A DNA stretch of 64,000 bases from an uncultured Eubacteriales bacterium (GCA_900547975.1 URIX01000002.1:1-64000); one strand, 5' to 3'. Shown: positions 16,492 to 25,737, numbered from the stretch's first letter. Translations and numbers: made by a program. Notes: generated from the sequence alone by a model not told the origin.

Positions 16492-17910
16492 TCAACCAAG
16501 TCTGATGCGGGCTTTCATATACGGACCGCCGTCGGACACTTTGACCCATTCCTTGTAACCCTTGCCGCAGAATCCGCCTCCGCAAGTCACGAGGCTCGAA
16601 CTCATCATACTCACCGATTTGAGAAGGTCGGGAACGTAGCCCGTAAGCACGATGGGCGAGAACACTTTGCCCGTGAGTTTGCCGTCTTTTATCTCTCTTG
16701 CTCTCGTAACCATACATTGAATACCCCAGTTTTTCGGGTCTTCCATACCGCTTGACGGCGATTCGAGCAAGAATCCGTATTTGACGGAAGCAATCATATC
16801 TTCGGGGGTAACGCCTTCCTTTGCGCCCTCGAAATAGGTGTTTGTCATACGCGTGTACACTTTGCGCTCGTAACTTTCGCGTCTGCCGTTGCCCGTCGGC
16901 TTTACGCCGAGTCTGCTCGCCGACAGCGCATCGCACATACCGCGTTTCAAAAATCCGTTCGAGATAACGACGGTGTCGCCCGTGAGCGTGCCTTCGTCGT
17001 CGAACCAGCAAGTTGCCGTGTCGTCAACCGCGTTTCCGTCGTGCATAGTCACGAGGTCGCTCGCAACTCTTTGATCGATAAAACTCGACGCAAGCGCTCT
17101 GTCTTTGACGAACATATCCATTTCCACTCCGTGTCCGAACGCCTCGTGAACGATCATACCCGTCGTGTCGGGGTCGCAAATGCACTCGTATTCGCCGGGA
17201 ATCATCGGCTCGCTTTTTAGAAGTTCGACCGCCTCGTTTGCAACTTGCACCGCGTATCCTTCCATTTTGTCGAGAAGTTCCGCGCCGCCGAGGGTAGAGA
17301 AACCTTTGTATGCGTCCTTGACTTCCTCGCCTCTTGCCGCCATTGCCATAATCGCGCCGTTCGTCCACATAACCGTTTGATCGAGGTCGCGATGCGCAGA
17401 GATAAACACTTTTCTGAACGCTCTGTACGAAACCGTCGCGATTGCGTCCAAAACGCCATCGACGGTCAACGCCTTGTTGCGTATTTGTTCCAGTCTTGCC
17501 AAAATCGCTTCGTCGCCCATTTCTTTGGGGTGAATCTCAAACGCGCTCACCTTTTTCAAGGTTGCGGGTTCGTCTTCGGGCACGGGGGTGGGAAGCGGTA
17601 CGATACCGTCGGGAATATTCTTCGTTTCCTGCGCAATGCGCTCGCGCATTTCTTTGAGTATTTGCGGTATTTTTTCTTCGGAAAATTCGTTGAAAGAATA
17701 CTCTGCGCAACCCGTTTGGTCAAACACTCTCGCCACAAAGCCCGAGCCGCCGCCCAAGCCTTGACTGTTTATTCTTTTGCCCGTGCGGCTTATTCGCCAG
17801 CCGCGATTTTCGTCCTCGACCGCAAGCACGGAAGCATAGGAGTATTCTTTGAGAAGTTCTTGCACCAAATGCTTGATTGCCGGCTTGATTTTATCGAGTT
17901 TTTCAAACAT
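16492..17910 (-). CDS. tldD: TldD metalloprotease subunit
   Basis: This 472-residue catalytic subunit of the TldD/TldE heterodimer is a zinc metalloprotease that passes extended peptides through a narrow channel. The zinc motif HEAFGHGVEMD is present at about residues 254-264, and the zinc-binding Cys region appears late in the sequence (SMMSSSLVTCGGGFCGKG, about 443-460). Length agrees with the family (about 480). AAGGAG precedes the ATG at 17910. In other bacteria TldDE matures microcin B17 and degrades CcdA; no peptide precursor gene is visible here. Confidence 0.94.
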   Translation of the reverse strand: MFEKLDKIKPAIKHLVQELLKEYSYASVLAVEDENRGWRISRTGKRINSQGLGGGSGFVARVFDQTGCAEYSFNEFSEEKIPQILKEMRERIAQETKNIPDGIVPLPTPVPEDEPATLKKVSAFEIHPKEMGDEAILARLEQIRNKALTVDGVLDAIATVSYRAFRKVFISAHRDLDQTVMWTNGAIMAMAARGEEVKDAYKGFSTLGGAELLDKMEGYAVQVANEAVELLKSEPMIPGEYECICDPDTTGMIVHEAFGHGVEMDMFVKDRALASSFIDQRVASDLVTMHDGNAVDDTATCWFDDEGTLTGDTVVISNGFLKRGMCDALSASRLGVKPTGNGRRESYERKVYTRMTNTYFEGAKEGVTPEDMIASVKYGFLLESPSSGMEDPKNWGIQCMVTRAREIKDGKLTGKVFSPIVLTGYVPDLLKSVSMMSSSLVTCGGGFCGKGYKEWVKVSDGGPYMKARIRLG

Positions 17911-18095
17911 AATACATCTCCTTCATAGAATCCGACAGCGCCGCGTTACCGTCCGCCGCGCCGTCTTTATATCTATCGATTTACTGCATAACATTATCCG
18001 TCCAAACAGTATATTTGTCAAGTTATGAGCCGTATCGCTCGCAACTTTTAATGAAGCAAATCGAACGAAATCAAATAAGATATTTTCAAAACGAG

Positions 18096-18123
18096 TTGAT
18101 TTTTGCATAATATGTGCTATAAT
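18096..18123 (+). promoter_or_regulatory. Promoter of ssrA
   Basis: TTGATT (18096-18101) and TATAAT (18118-18123) have a 16-bp spacer, 35 bp before the mature tmRNA 5' end. A small hairpin (AAGCGG/CCGCTT, about 18134-18156) fills the leader that RNase P would remove. Confidence 0.65.
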
Positions 18124-18158
18124 CATTGCACCAAAGCGGTTTTTGATTGTCCGCTTTC

Positions 18159-18523
18159 GGGGGTGTTCTGGATTCGACATTCGGTCTGATGCGGGATAAG
18201 CACGTCGTAGGCTCGGCTACGTTAAAACGGAACGTTAAAATTAAACGCAAAAAACAATCAAAAGAGCTCCTCTATGGAGTTCGCTCTTGCTGCATAATTT
18301 AAGTCGGCACGTCGACACGGGGTTTTCTGTTCCCTCGTCAATCGGCGTCAGAAAAACAGACAACGCAATCTGATTTCTCGGTAGGGTTGTTGTCAATACG
18401 AGATTATCGAGGCAAGGTTTGTAGGTGAACCGAACTTAGAAAAATTTTAATCACCAACTAAACGTGTAGAAAGTGCCGAGTACGGTCGGGTGGACCGGGG
18501 TTCAAATCCCCGCACTTCCACCA
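18159..18523 (+). ncRNA. ssrA: Transfer-messenger RNA (tmRNA)
   Basis: At 365 nt it has a tRNA-like acceptor stem GGGGGTG / CACTTCC (two G-U pairs), discriminator A and encoded CCA (521-523 of the 18 kb line), a T-arm GGGGTTCAAATCCCC and the conserved 5' start TTCTGGATTCGACA. The tag reading frame runs from GCA at 18247 to TAA at 18295-18297 and reads AKNNQKSSSMEFALAA; the terminal ALAA is the ClpXP recognition end. tmRNA with SmpB rescues stalled ribosomes. Its 3' end is duplicated downstream in tandem elements. Confidence 0.97.
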
Positions 18524-18693
18524 GAAATGCAAAAACCGCGTATCTAACGCGGTTTTTTCATTTAGTGGGAATGTGTGGGGATTATGCGATTTTGGCAAAA
18601 TCGCATCACGGCAATGCCGTGTGAACCCCTTTCGGCTGCACGCGATTGACCTATGGTAGCAATCGCTGTTGGGCAAATCCCGTACTTCCACCA
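18524..18693 (+). repeat. tmRNA-tail element 1 (antisense T-arm, hairpins, sense tail)
   Basis: A terminator hairpin (18530-18559; CCGCG/CGCGG plus T6) is followed by an imperfect antisense copy of the tmRNA 3' end (18563-18583). It continues as GGGGATT (18577-18583), hairpin 1 (18584-18606, 23 nt), hairpin 2 (18607-18621, CACGGC-AAT-GCCGTG) and TGAACCCC (18622-18629). Joined, GGGGATT and TGAACCCC are the exact complement of the tmRNA T-arm. A sense copy of the tmRNA 3' end (CAAATCCC to CCA) closes the unit at 18674-18693. Confidence 0.9.
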
Positions 18694-18865
18694 GAAATGC
18701 AAAAAACCGCGTATCTAACGCGGTTTTTTCATTTGGTAGGAATGTGTGGGGATTATGCGATTTTGGCAAAATCGCATCACGGCAATGCCGTGTGAACCCC
18801 TCTCGGCTGCACGCGATTGACCTTTGGTAGCAATCGCTGTTGGACAAAACCCCGCACTTCCACCA
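18694..18865 (+). repeat. tmRNA-tail element 2
   Basis: A tandem near-copy of the preceding unit, about 171 bp long, with the same terminator, the same split GGGGATT ... TGAACCCC and the same two hairpins. The closing sense tail (18845-18865) differs from the tmRNA 3' end by a single base. Confidence 0.9.
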
Positions 18866-18980
18866 GAAATGCAAAAACCGAGTATCTAACGCGGTTTTTT
18901 CATTTAGTGGGAATGTGTGCGGGGATTGCACGATTTCATCGTGCCGTTGCGATGCAACCTGAACCGTGTTTGGCCAGATT
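18866..18980 (+). repeat. tmRNA-tail element 3, partial
   Basis: The terminator and antisense part are again present, with GTGCGGGGATT matching the tmRNA complement exactly. The two hairpins have different sequences (GCACGAT-TTC-ATCGTGC and GTTGC-GAT-GCAAC), followed by TGAACC. No closing sense tail is found. Confidence 0.8.
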
Positions 18981-18990
18981 TTCTAATAAG

Positions 18991-19020
18991 TAAAAACCGC
19001 ATTAGATGTGCGGTTTTTTG
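18991..19020. terminator. Bidirectional terminator between ssrA repeats and sdaA
   Basis: AAAAACCGCA / TGCGGTTTTTT forms a stem with T runs on either strand, 20 bp beyond the end of the convergent L-serine dehydratase gene. Confidence 0.75.
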
Positions 19021-19039
19021 CTCGAAAACAGGTTGTTTG

Positions 19040-20275
19040 TTATTTCTTTTTGTAATGCTTTGCGTGGCGCAGACGGGAATGTCCGTAACTCTTGGCAAGT
19101 CCGCCGCCGGATGTTTCGCGATAGCGTACGTTGATGTCTTTGCCCGTTTGGTACATTGTTTCGACAACCGCGTCAAAGGATATTTGACGGGAAGTGGTGA
19201 GAAAACTCGCAAGCGACACGGCGTTTATCGCACGCATTGCCGCAACTGCGTTTCTCTCTATACACGGGATTTGCACAAGTCCCGCAACGGGGTCGCAAGT
19301 CAAGCCCAGATGATGTTCCATTGCAACTTCTGCGGAATACTCGATTTGGTCGAAGTCCATTCCGAAAAGTTCCGCAAGAGCCGCAGCCGCCATAGAACAC
19401 GCCGTTCCGCATTCCGCTTGGCAACCGCATTCCGCGCCGCTTATCGATGCGTTCGTTTTGACGATATTGCCGATTATTCCCGCCGTGCAGAGTGCGTTTA
19501 TAATCGTATCGTCCGAGTATTTGTGCACGTCTTGCTCGTATTTGAGGACGGCGGGAAGAATACCGCACGCGCCGCAGGTGGGGGCGGTTGCGATAACTTC
19601 GCCCGAAGCGTTCTGCTCGCTGACGGCAAAAGCGTATGCGCAAACGAGGCGATTTTCCTTCGTTTGCGGCGTTTCGTCTATGTGGCGTTGCTGATAAAGT
19701 ATCTTTGCTCTGCGTTCGGTGTTGAGACCGCCGGGAAGCACGCCGCTCGCTTTCAAGCCTTGCTTGATTGCGTTTTTCATGGTTTCCCAAATAGTTGCGA
19801 GATAGCCGCGAATTTGCGCGCCCTCGAAGCGTTCGACGTACTGGGGAATGCTTATTTCGTTTTCGTCGCAATACGCTCTTATTTGCTCGAACGTATGGTG
19901 GGGGTAGACTTCGGGCGGGTCTATCGAACTTTCGCCCTCGACCTCGATTGCGCCGCCGCCCACGCTGTATACGCGCCACGAATCCGTAATCTTTCCGTTT
20001 AGGTCAATGGCGAACAAATCCATAGTATTCGGGTGGGGCAGATGTTCGTTTTCATAGTCGAAAACGACGTCTACGGGTTTCGTAAAAGTTTTTTTAAGAA
20101 CGACGTCCGTGCCGTGTCCTTTTCCCGTTTTTGCCAGCGAGCCGTAGAGGATAACCTTGAACGAATACGCGCTCTTGTTGCGTTCCATAAACAGTTTTGC
20201 GGCTTTTTCGGGACCCATAGTGTGCGAACTCGACGGTCCGCGTCCGATTTTGTACAGTTCTGTCAAACTTTTCAT
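19040..20275 (-). CDS. sdaA: L-serine dehydratase (L-serine ammonia-lyase), single chain
   Basis: This 411-residue [4Fe-4S] enzyme converts L-serine to pyruvate and ammonia. It is a fused beta-alpha form: the N-terminal beta domain contains SSSHTMGPEKAAK (about residues 14-26), the alpha domain has the Cys-rich region APTCGACGILP and ECGCQAECGTACSM that provide cluster ligands. A cluster ligand Cys also occurs near the end (TCDPVAGLVQIPC). I use the ATG at 20275, with AGGA upstream and a promoter whose start point would lie after the alternative GTG at 20296. E. coli SdaA is 454 residues, so this is slightly short. It is monocistronic. Confidence 0.93.
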   Translation of the reverse strand: MKSLTELYKIGRGPSSSHTMGPEKAAKLFMERNKSAYSFKVILYGSLAKTGKGHGTDVVLKKTFTKPVDVVFDYENEHLPHPNTMDLFAIDLNGKITDSWRVYSVGGGAIEVEGESSIDPPEVYPHHTFEQIRAYCDENEISIPQYVERFEGAQIRGYLATIWETMKNAIKQGLKASGVLPGGLNTERRAKILYQQRHIDETPQTKENRLVCAYAFAVSEQNASGEVIATAPTCGACGILPAVLKYEQDVHKYSDDTIINALCTAGIIGNIVKTNASISGAECGCQAECGTACSMAAAALAELFGMDFDQIEYSAEVAMEHHLGLTCDPVAGLVQIPCIERNAVAAMRAINAVSLASFLTTSRQISFDAVVETMYQTGKDINVRYRETSGGGLAKSYGHSRLRHAKHYKKK

Positions 20276-20298
20276 ATGTGATTTATCCTTGTGCACAC

Positions 20299-20326
20299 AT
20301 TATAACACAAATAAACTTCGGCGCAA
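20299..20326 (-). promoter_or_regulatory. Promoter of sdaA
   Basis: On the minus strand TTGCGC (20326-20321) and TATAAT (20304-20299) have a 16-bp spacer. Transcription would start about 16 bp before the chosen ATG, which supports that start. Confidence 0.55.
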
Positions 20327-20401
20327 CGCTTTGAGAGGTATTGAAAACGAGAAAATTCAATGAAACGAGTTATATTTTTTTCGATTTTCTTTCGCAACGA
20401 T

Positions 20402-20431
20402 TTGCCAAGCGTATAAAAAGTGTGCTAATAT
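20402..20431 (+). promoter_or_regulatory. Possible promoter of bipA
   Basis: TTGCCA (20402-20407) and TAATAT (20426-20431) have an 18-bp spacer, giving a leader of about 130 nt before the bipA start. The leader is rich in AACGC repeats without a clear structure. Confidence 0.4.
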
Positions 20432-20570
20432 ATCAAAGTTTTATATAGTAACACACGATTTTGCGTGCGGAAAAGCGATTCAAAAGGCGCAAAAAACGCT
20501 CTAAAATACGCTCAAAACACGCCAAACGACGCACAATATGCGCCGAAACGTAGGAAAAAGAAGGCTCAAT

Positions 20571-22397
20571 ATGGTCAGAAACGATTTGAGAAACATCGCA
20601 ATCATCGCCCACGTCGACCACGGCAAAACCACGCTCGTGGACGGTATGCTCAAACAATCGGGTACTTTCAGAGAAAATCAACAGGTTGCAACCTGCGTTA
20701 TGGACTCAGGCGACCTCGAAAGAGAAAGAGGTATCACGATTCTTGCAAAAAATACGTCAATCCACTACAACGGCACGAAAATCAACATCATCGACACACC
20801 CGGACACGCCGATTTTTCGGGTGAGGTCGAACGTGTTTTGAAGATGGTCAACGGCGTCGTGCTTTTGGTCGACGCGCAAGAAGGTCCTATGCCTCAAACG
20901 CGTTTCGTCGTCGAAAAAGCACTCGCTTTGGGACTTAAAATAATCATCGTAGTCAACAAAATCGACAAACCCGACGCAAGACTTTCCGAAGTCGGCGACG
21001 AGGTGCTCGAACTCTTGCTCGACCTCGACGCGAGCGACGAGCAACTTCAAAGCCCCATTTTGTATTGCAGCGGCAAACAAGCCACCGCAACTCGCGATTA
21101 CCACGTTCCCGGCAAAGACCTCAAACCGCTTTTCGACACCATTATCGATTATATCCCCGCACCCGAAGGCGACGAGAACGGCGAATTGCAACTTCTCGTG
21201 TCCGCAATCGACTACAACGATTACGTCGGTCGTATCGGCATAGGCAGAATCGAAAGAGGCAAGGTGGATATGGCAAAGGAAGTCGTGGTTTGCGACTATC
21301 ACAGCGGCATTTCTCCGTACAAGAGCAAAATCGTCAACCTTTTCCAAATCGAAGGACTCAAACGCGTTCCCGTCGAAAACGCTATGGTGGGCGACATCGT
21401 TTGTTTCAGCGGTATAGAAAACATCACAATCGGCAACACCATTTGCTCGCCTGCAAAAATCGAACCCGTGCCGTTCGTCAAAATCGGCGAACCCACTATC
21501 GAAATGAATTTCTGCGTCAACGACAGTCCGTTCGCGGGCAAGGAAGGCAAGTTTGTCACATCTCGTCACTTGCGCGAAAGATTGTTCAAGGAACTCTTGA
21601 AAGACGTTTCGTTGAGAGTGTACCAAACCGAAACCCCCGATACGTTCAAGGTTTGCGGCAGAGGCGAAATGCACCTTTCCATTCTCATCGAAACTATGCG
21701 CAGAGAAGGGTATGAGTTCGGCGTAAGCACCCCGAAGGTCATCTTCAAGGACATCGACGGCGTAAAGTGCGAGCCTATGGAACAACTCTTTATCGACGTG
21801 CCGTCCGATTGCGTCGGTTCGGTTATGGAACGTATGGGTGTAAGAAAGGGCGAACTCGTCACGATGAATCCGCAAGGCAGCCGTATCCGTATGGAATTCA
21901 AAGTGCCTGCGCGCGGATTGTTCGGATTCAAAAACGAGTTTTTGACGGACACCAAAGGCGAGGGCGTTATGAACCAACTCTTTGCAGGCTATGCGCCCTA
22001 CAAAGGACCCATTCCTCGCAGATTCACAGGCTCGCTCGTCGCATACGAAACGGGTGAAGCCGCAACTTACGGACTTTTCAACGCGCAAGAAAGAGGCATT
22101 TTGTTCATCGACCCGCAAACTCCCGTTTACGAGGGTATGGTCGTCGGCATGTCGCCCAAGAACGAGGACATTCGCGTCAACGTCTGCAAGCGTAAACACG
22201 TCACCAATATGCGTGCCGCAGGTTCCGACGAAGCACTTCGCCTCAACACGCCTCGCAAATTCAGCCTCGAAGAAGCCATCGAGTTCCTCAACGACGACGA
22301 AATGCTCGAAGTCACCCCCAAGAATATTCGCATAAGGAAGATTATTTTGTCGGGGGCCGAACGTCTTAAACTCGCCTACGGCGGCAAAAACGCCTGA
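20571..22397 (+). CDS. bipA: Ribosome-associated translational GTPase BipA/TypA
   Basis: This 608-residue GTPase of the EF-G-like superfamily acts in 50S ribosome assembly and stress or low-temperature growth. The G domain shows G1 (AHVDHGKT), G2 (ERGITI), G3 (DTPGH) and G4 (NKID). Domains II, III and V follow, then the BipA-specific C-terminal domain ([20 protein letters not shown]). Length matches the family (about 610). I start at the ATG at 20571 ([18 protein letters not shown]), with AAGAAGG upstream; an in-frame ATG at 20538 would add 11 unusual residues. It is monocistronic. Confidence 0.96.
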   Translation: MVRNDLRNIAIIAHVDHGKTTLVDGMLKQSGTFRENQQVATCVMDSGDLERERGITILAKNTSIHYNGTKINIIDTPGHADFSGEVERVLKMVNGVVLLVDAQEGPMPQTRFVVEKALALGLKIIIVVNKIDKPDARLSEVGDEVLELLLDLDASDEQLQSPILYCSGKQATATRDYHVPGKDLKPLFDTIIDYIPAPEGDENGELQLLVSAIDYNDYVGRIGIGRIERGKVDMAKEVVVCDYHSGISPYKSKIVNLFQIEGLKRVPVENAMVGDIVCFSGIENITIGNTICSPAKIEPVPFVKIGEPTIEMNFCVNDSPFAGKEGKFVTSRHLRERLFKELLKDVSLRVYQTETPDTFKVCGRGEMHLSILIETMRREGYEFGVSTPKVIFKDIDGVKCEPMEQLFIDVPSDCVGSVMERMGVRKGELVTMNPQGSRIRMEFKVPARGLFGFKNEFLTDTKGEGVMNQLFAGYAPYKGPIPRRFTGSLVAYETGEAATYGLFNAQERGILFIDPQTPVYEGMVVGMSPKNEDIRVNVCKRKHVTNMRAAGSDEALRLNTPRKFSLEEAIEFLNDDEMLEVTPKNIRIRKIILSGAERLKLAYGGKNA

Positions 22398-22418
22398 TTG
22401 AGCGAATAACTGCGTCAG

Positions 22419-22478
22419 GCACGGCTTGCCTCAAAATCGTGTACGCTTATGTACACTGGGTTTTGATTCAAGCCGTGC
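22419..22478 (+). terminator. Nested long hairpin after bipA
   Basis: Three nested stems share one axis: GCACGGCTTG (22419) with CAAGCCGTGC (22469), TCAAAATC with GGTTTTGA, and GTGTAC with GTACAC at the tip. Only a modest T-rich stretch follows, so it is either a terminator or a palindromic repeat. The AT-rich remainder to 22675 shows no gene. Confidence 0.6.
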
Positions 22479-22675
22479 ATTTCTTGTTCTTCATCTCAAT
22501 CAGACGTTTTTGCAAGTAAAAAAATAAATTTCAAAACAAATATCACCCCAAACATTCTTCTATATAAATTTTTTTAACAATCCTATCTTTTTTTTCTAAA
22601 CAACCAACTTATACTTATTGTTTAATCTATTCACTAATAAAAACATATTCAATATGAAACATTTTTCATATTTTC

Positions 22676-22703
22676 TTGACAATTCGCTGTTCGGTGCTAT
22701 ACT
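22676..22703 (+). promoter_or_regulatory. Promoter of the HMA-domain gene
   Basis: Consensus TTGACA (22676-22681) and TATACT (22698-22703) with a 16-bp spacer lie 40 bp before the start codon. No clear CsoR or CopY operator is visible. Confidence 0.65.
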
Positions 22704-22742
22704 TTTGGTGAAATCAAAATCTCATTTACTTCGGAGGTCGAT

Positions 22743-23003
22743 ATGAAAGAGATTACACTCAAAGTAGAAGGTATGCAATGCGGTATGTGCGAAAGTCACG
22801 TCAACGACACGGTGCGCAAAGCGGCAAACGTCAAAAAGGTTACGTCTTCGCACGTCGAGGGCAAAACCGTCGTGATTTGCGAGGATAACGTAGACGTCGA
22901 CGTCATCAAAAACGCAATTCAAAAGGACGGCTACAACGTCGGTGAAGTGGACGTCAAACCGTATGAAAAGAAAGGCTTGTTTTCGTTCTTCAAAAAGAAA
23001 TAA
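22743..23003 (+). CDS. Heavy-metal-associated (copper chaperone-like) protein
   Basis: This 86-residue cytoplasmic protein is a single HMA (ferredoxin-like) domain. The metal-binding loop GMQCGMCESH supplies the two Cys of an MxCxxC motif at about residues 10-19, as in CopZ, which passes Cu(I) to P-type ATPases. The C-terminal tail GLFSFFKKK is hydrophobic then basic and is not part of the usual 69-residue CopZ, so it may bind membrane. GGAGGT precedes the ATG. No copper ATPase gene is adjacent, so metal specificity is inferred from family only. Confidence 0.85.
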   Translation: MKEITLKVEGMQCGMCESHVNDTVRKAANVKKVTSSHVEGKTVVICEDNVDVDVIKNAIQKDGYNVGEVDVKPYEKKGLFSFFKKK

Positions 23004-23040
23004 GTGTAAGAACGCCGATTTTTAATGTGCTCAAAAAGCA

Positions 23041-23067
23041 GAAACGCCACCGATTCGGTGGCGTTTC
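23041..23067. terminator. Terminator shared by the HMA gene and glyS
   Basis: A perfect 12-bp stem GAAACGCCACCG / CGGTGGCGTTTC lies between the two convergent genes. Confidence 0.8.
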
Positions 23068-23088
23068 GTATTGCGTTTTATACTTCTA

Positions 23089-24474
23089 TTAATATTTGAA
23101 CTGTTCGGTGAAGTAGTCAACGAGGCTGTCGATGGGCAAGCGAACTTGCGCCATAGTGTCGCGTTCGCGCACGGTTACGCAACCGTCTTCGAGAGTGTCG
23201 AAGTCAACGGTGACGCAGTAGGGCGTGCCGATTTCGTCTTGACGGCGGTATCTCTTGCCGATTGAAGCGGACGTGTCGTAGTCGCAGGCAAAGTGCTTGG
23301 AAAGTTCGATATAGAGTTCTTCCGCTTTCTCGTTGAGTTGTTTTTGCAAGGGAAGCACGGCAACTTTGACGGGTGCGAGCGCGTGGTGCAAGTGAAGCAC
23401 GACTCTCGTGTCGTTTTCGCCGACTTGTTCTTCGTCGTATGCGTCGCAGAGAAACGCAAGGAACACGCGGTCTGCGCCGAGGGACGGCTCGACGACGTAA
23501 GGAACGTATTTTTCGTTGGTTACGGGGTCGATATAACTCAAATCCTTGCCCGACGTTTTCATATGTTGATTGAGGTCGTAGTCGGTGCGGTCCGCAACGC
23601 CCCAGAGTTCGCCCCAACCGAACGGGAATTTGTATTCGAAGTCGGTGGTCGCTTTGGAATAGAAGCAGAGTTCCTCTTTTTCGTGGTCGCGAAGTTTGAG
23701 GTTTTCGTCCTTCATACCGAGGTCGAGCAACCATTGATGGCAGAAGTTCTTCCAGTAGTTGAACCAGTCGAGGTCCGTTCCGGGTTTGCAGAAGAATTCA
23801 AGTTCCATTTGCTCGAATTCGCGGATACGGAAGATGAAGTTGCCCGGGGTGATTTCGTTGCGGAAACTCTTGCCGATTTGACCGATTCCGAACGGGATTT
23901 TCTTGCGGGTGGTGCGTTGCACGTTCTTGAAGTTTACAAATATGCCTTGCGCCGTTTCGGGACGAAGATATACGGTTGACGTGGAATCTTCGGTGACGCC
24001 GATGAAGGTTTTGAACATAAGGTTGAATTTTCTGACGCCTGTGAAATTGCTGTTTCCGCAAACGGGGCAGGGGATTTTATGTTCGATGATGTATTGTTCC
24101 ATCTGCTCGTTTGTCCAACCGGAAATATTTTCTTCGATGCCGTGCTTTTGGTTGTATTCTTCGATGAGGTCGTCGGCGCGGTGACGAGATTTGCAAGATT
24201 TGCAGTCCATCAAGGGGTCGGAAAAACCGCCGATATGACCGCTGGCTTGCCACGTTGTCGGGTTCATAATTATTGCGCTGTCAAGTCCGACGTTGTAGGG
24301 ATTTTCAACCACGAATTTCTTCCACCAAGCCTGCTTGATGTTGTTTTTGAGTTGAACGCCGAGAGGGCCGTAGTCCCAAGAGTTGGAAAGACCGCCGTAG
24401 ATTTCACTTCCGGGATAGACGAATCCGCGGTTTTTTGCGAGGGCAACAAGTTTGTCCATAGTCAGTTGTGCCAT
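23089..24474 (-). CDS. glyS: Glycyl-tRNA synthetase, alpha2 (class II) type
   Basis: This 461-residue enzyme charges tRNA-Gly. It is the single-chain dimeric GlyRS also found in Bacilli, Archaea and Eukarya, not the alpha2beta2 form. The N-terminus ([20 protein letters not shown]) and class II motifs 1-3 ([43 protein letters not shown]) are clear. Two CxxC-type pairs ([13 protein letters not shown] and CPVCGNSNF) probably bind zinc. I use the ATG at 24474, with AAAGGAG upstream, instead of a start 24 bp earlier. The leader has a good promoter but no T-box sequence that I can see. Confidence 0.96.
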   Translation of the reverse strand: MAQLTMDKLVALAKNRGFVYPGSEIYGGLSNSWDYGPLGVQLKNNIKQAWWKKFVVENPYNVGLDSAIIMNPTTWQASGHIGGFSDPLMDCKSCKSRHRADDLIEEYNQKHGIEENISGWTNEQMEQYIIEHKIPCPVCGNSNFTGVRKFNLMFKTFIGVTEDSTSTVYLRPETAQGIFVNFKNVQRTTRKKIPFGIGQIGKSFRNEITPGNFIFRIREFEQMELEFFCKPGTDLDWFNYWKNFCHQWLLDLGMKDENLKLRDHEKEELCFYSKATTDFEYKFPFGWGELWGVADRTDYDLNQHMKTSGKDLSYIDPVTNEKYVPYVVEPSLGADRVFLAFLCDAYDEEQVGENDTRVVLHLHHALAPVKVAVLPLQKQLNEKAEELYIELSKHFACDYDTSASIGKRYRRQDEIGTPYCVTVDFDTLEDGCVTVRERDTMAQVRLPIDSLVDYFTEQFKY

Positions 24475-24530
24475 AAAGTTATCTCCTTTCGCACTCATCC
24501 GGATGATGAGCCGATAAATATTGTGTATAA

Positions 24531-24559
24531 ATAATAGAATAACGGCGCAAAAAAGTCAA
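24531..24559 (-). promoter_or_regulatory. Promoter of glyS
   Basis: On the minus strand TTGACT (24559-24554) and TATTAT (24536-24531) have a 17-bp spacer, about 57 bp before the start codon. Confidence 0.6.
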
Positions 24560-24647
24560 AGATAATCGTTATATAACATAAATTAGGATATATTTACAAA
24601 CCGTTCAAGCGGAAAGCGGATTGAAACGAAAAGCCATATTCGTCGAA

Positions 24648-24686
24648 AGCGGACAACGAAAGCGTACAACGAGAGCGGACAACGTA
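24648..24686. repeat. Three tandem 13-bp repeats
   Basis: AGCGGACAACGAA, AGCGTACAACGAG and AGCGGACAACGTA lie end to end. They fall in the 340-bp gap between glyS and the Cys-rich gene, which otherwise holds a small hairpin (AAACGCG/CGCGTTT, about 24747-24779) and no gene. Confidence 0.6.
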
Positions 24687-24841
24687 AACGAACGTAAGCG
24701 AGTCAAAACGGAACGTGCTTGTAAATCGGCAAGCGGAGCAAATCAAACGCGCCACCTCGTTTGAGATGACGCGTTTGCGACGTAGATACAAAAACATAAC
24801 TTCGGGCAATTCGTGCTCACGTTATGCCCGCGCGACGTTTG

Positions 24842-25039
24842 TTATTTGCAGCAACCGCAGCCGCCCGTGCCGCCACCGCAAATGCAGGAAAGGATGAGAA
24901 TCAGCCATACGATGTCGCAAGAATTGCATCCGCCCATCGTGCCGCCGCAACCGCAGTTGTTCAAGAGCATCAAGAGCAAAATAATGTCGCAACAATTACA
25001 GCCGCATCCGTTTGCACCGTTTGTAAAGAATCCGTTCAT
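24842..25039 (-). CDS. Cys/Gly-rich small hydrophobic protein
   Basis: This 65-residue protein begins MNGFFTNGANGCGCNCCD. It has two similar units, each a CxxCD-type cluster followed by a run of Ile, Leu and Met (CNCCDIILLLMLL and CNSCDIVWLILIL), and it ends in a CGGGTGGCGCC cluster. Thirteen Cys in 65 residues is extreme. A strong RBS (AAGGAGGT) precedes the ATG at 25039, which argues it is expressed. I do not recognise a named family; spore-coat-associated or metal-binding membrane peptides of similar composition exist in Clostridia. It is divergent from the TspO-like gene. Confidence 0.75.
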   Translation of the reverse strand: MNGFFTNGANGCGCNCCDIILLLMLLNNCGCGGTMGGCNSCDIVWLILILSCICGGGTGGCGCCK

Positions 25040-25146
25040 TTTATGTACCTCCTTCTATATTCGGATTGCTCCTACATTACCTTACGCAACCTTTGAAATT
25101 TGTGTTACAAAGGCATTGAACGGATTTGAGATAAATATATTTTTGT

Positions 25147-25611
25147 GTGGATCAATTAAAGCGAATGATAGGAATAGTTGCGGGATTGCTGCTTACGCTC
25201 GTAGTGTCGGGGTTATGCTCGCTTTGCTTCAACATCGACTTAAAATGGTGGATTGCGCTCGATAAACCTGCGTTTGTGTTGCCAAACGTGTGGTTCAGCG
25301 TGTTCGTATGCGCAAGTTATTTGTCGTCGGTGCTTGCAATATCGAGGCTTGTCGAGTACAAACATATTTTTCCGTCGATGCTTTATTTTTTTGTTTTGGG
25401 AATATTTTGCGTGCTGTTCGTGTTTTCGTTTTTCACGCTTAAAAATTTGCTCGTTGCATTCATATCGATGACGATAGTGCTTGCAACGTCCTATGCGCTC
25501 TTTATCCGCTTCCTCACGAAAGAAGTGAAAATAGCCCTTGAATTTCTGCCTACTTTTCTATTCAACGTCTACGGCTTTTTGTGCGTTCTCTGCATTTTTA
25601 TGAACAATTAG
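25147..25611 (+). CDS. TspO/MBR-like membrane protein
   Basis: This 154-residue protein has five predicted membrane helices and the characteristic TspO/MBR stretch between helices 1 and 2 (WWIALDKPAFVLPNVWFSVF, about residues 34-53), where family members place W-x-KP-x3-P-x-W. TspO proteins bind porphyrins or sterol-like ligands in membranes. The rest is divergent, so the assignment is tentative. The start is a GTG at 25147; an ATG at 25165 is possible. Neither has a strong RBS. The region to 25737 downstream is AT-rich with no gene. Confidence 0.65.
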   Translation: MDQLKRMIGIVAGLLLTLVVSGLCSLCFNIDLKWWIALDKPAFVLPNVWFSVFVCASYLSSVLAISRLVEYKHIFPSMLYFFVLGIFCVLFVFSFFTLKNLLVAFISMTIVLATSYALFIRFLTKEVKIALEFLPTFLFNVYGFLCVLCIFMNN

Positions 25612-25737
25612 ATGCTCGGCAAATGACAATATATTATGTTTGATTTCTTCAATAGCATATGAAAAAATAAGTTTATATTTAGAATTGCAGTATGAAATTC
25701 AAATCTAAGTTATAAATAATAAACAATCAAAGGTATC

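Noticed and set aside
18458..18931. A minus-strand frame of 157 codons with three internal repeats across the tmRNA 3' region
   Set aside because: It is the translation of the tandem tmRNA-tail elements and their T-arm sequences; repeat phrases such as FLHFWWKCG come from structural RNA sequence.
24475..24841. T-box riboswitch upstream of glyS
   Set aside because: No AGGGTGGNACCGCG-like T-box sequence is present on the minus strand, and no specifier-loop structure is visible.
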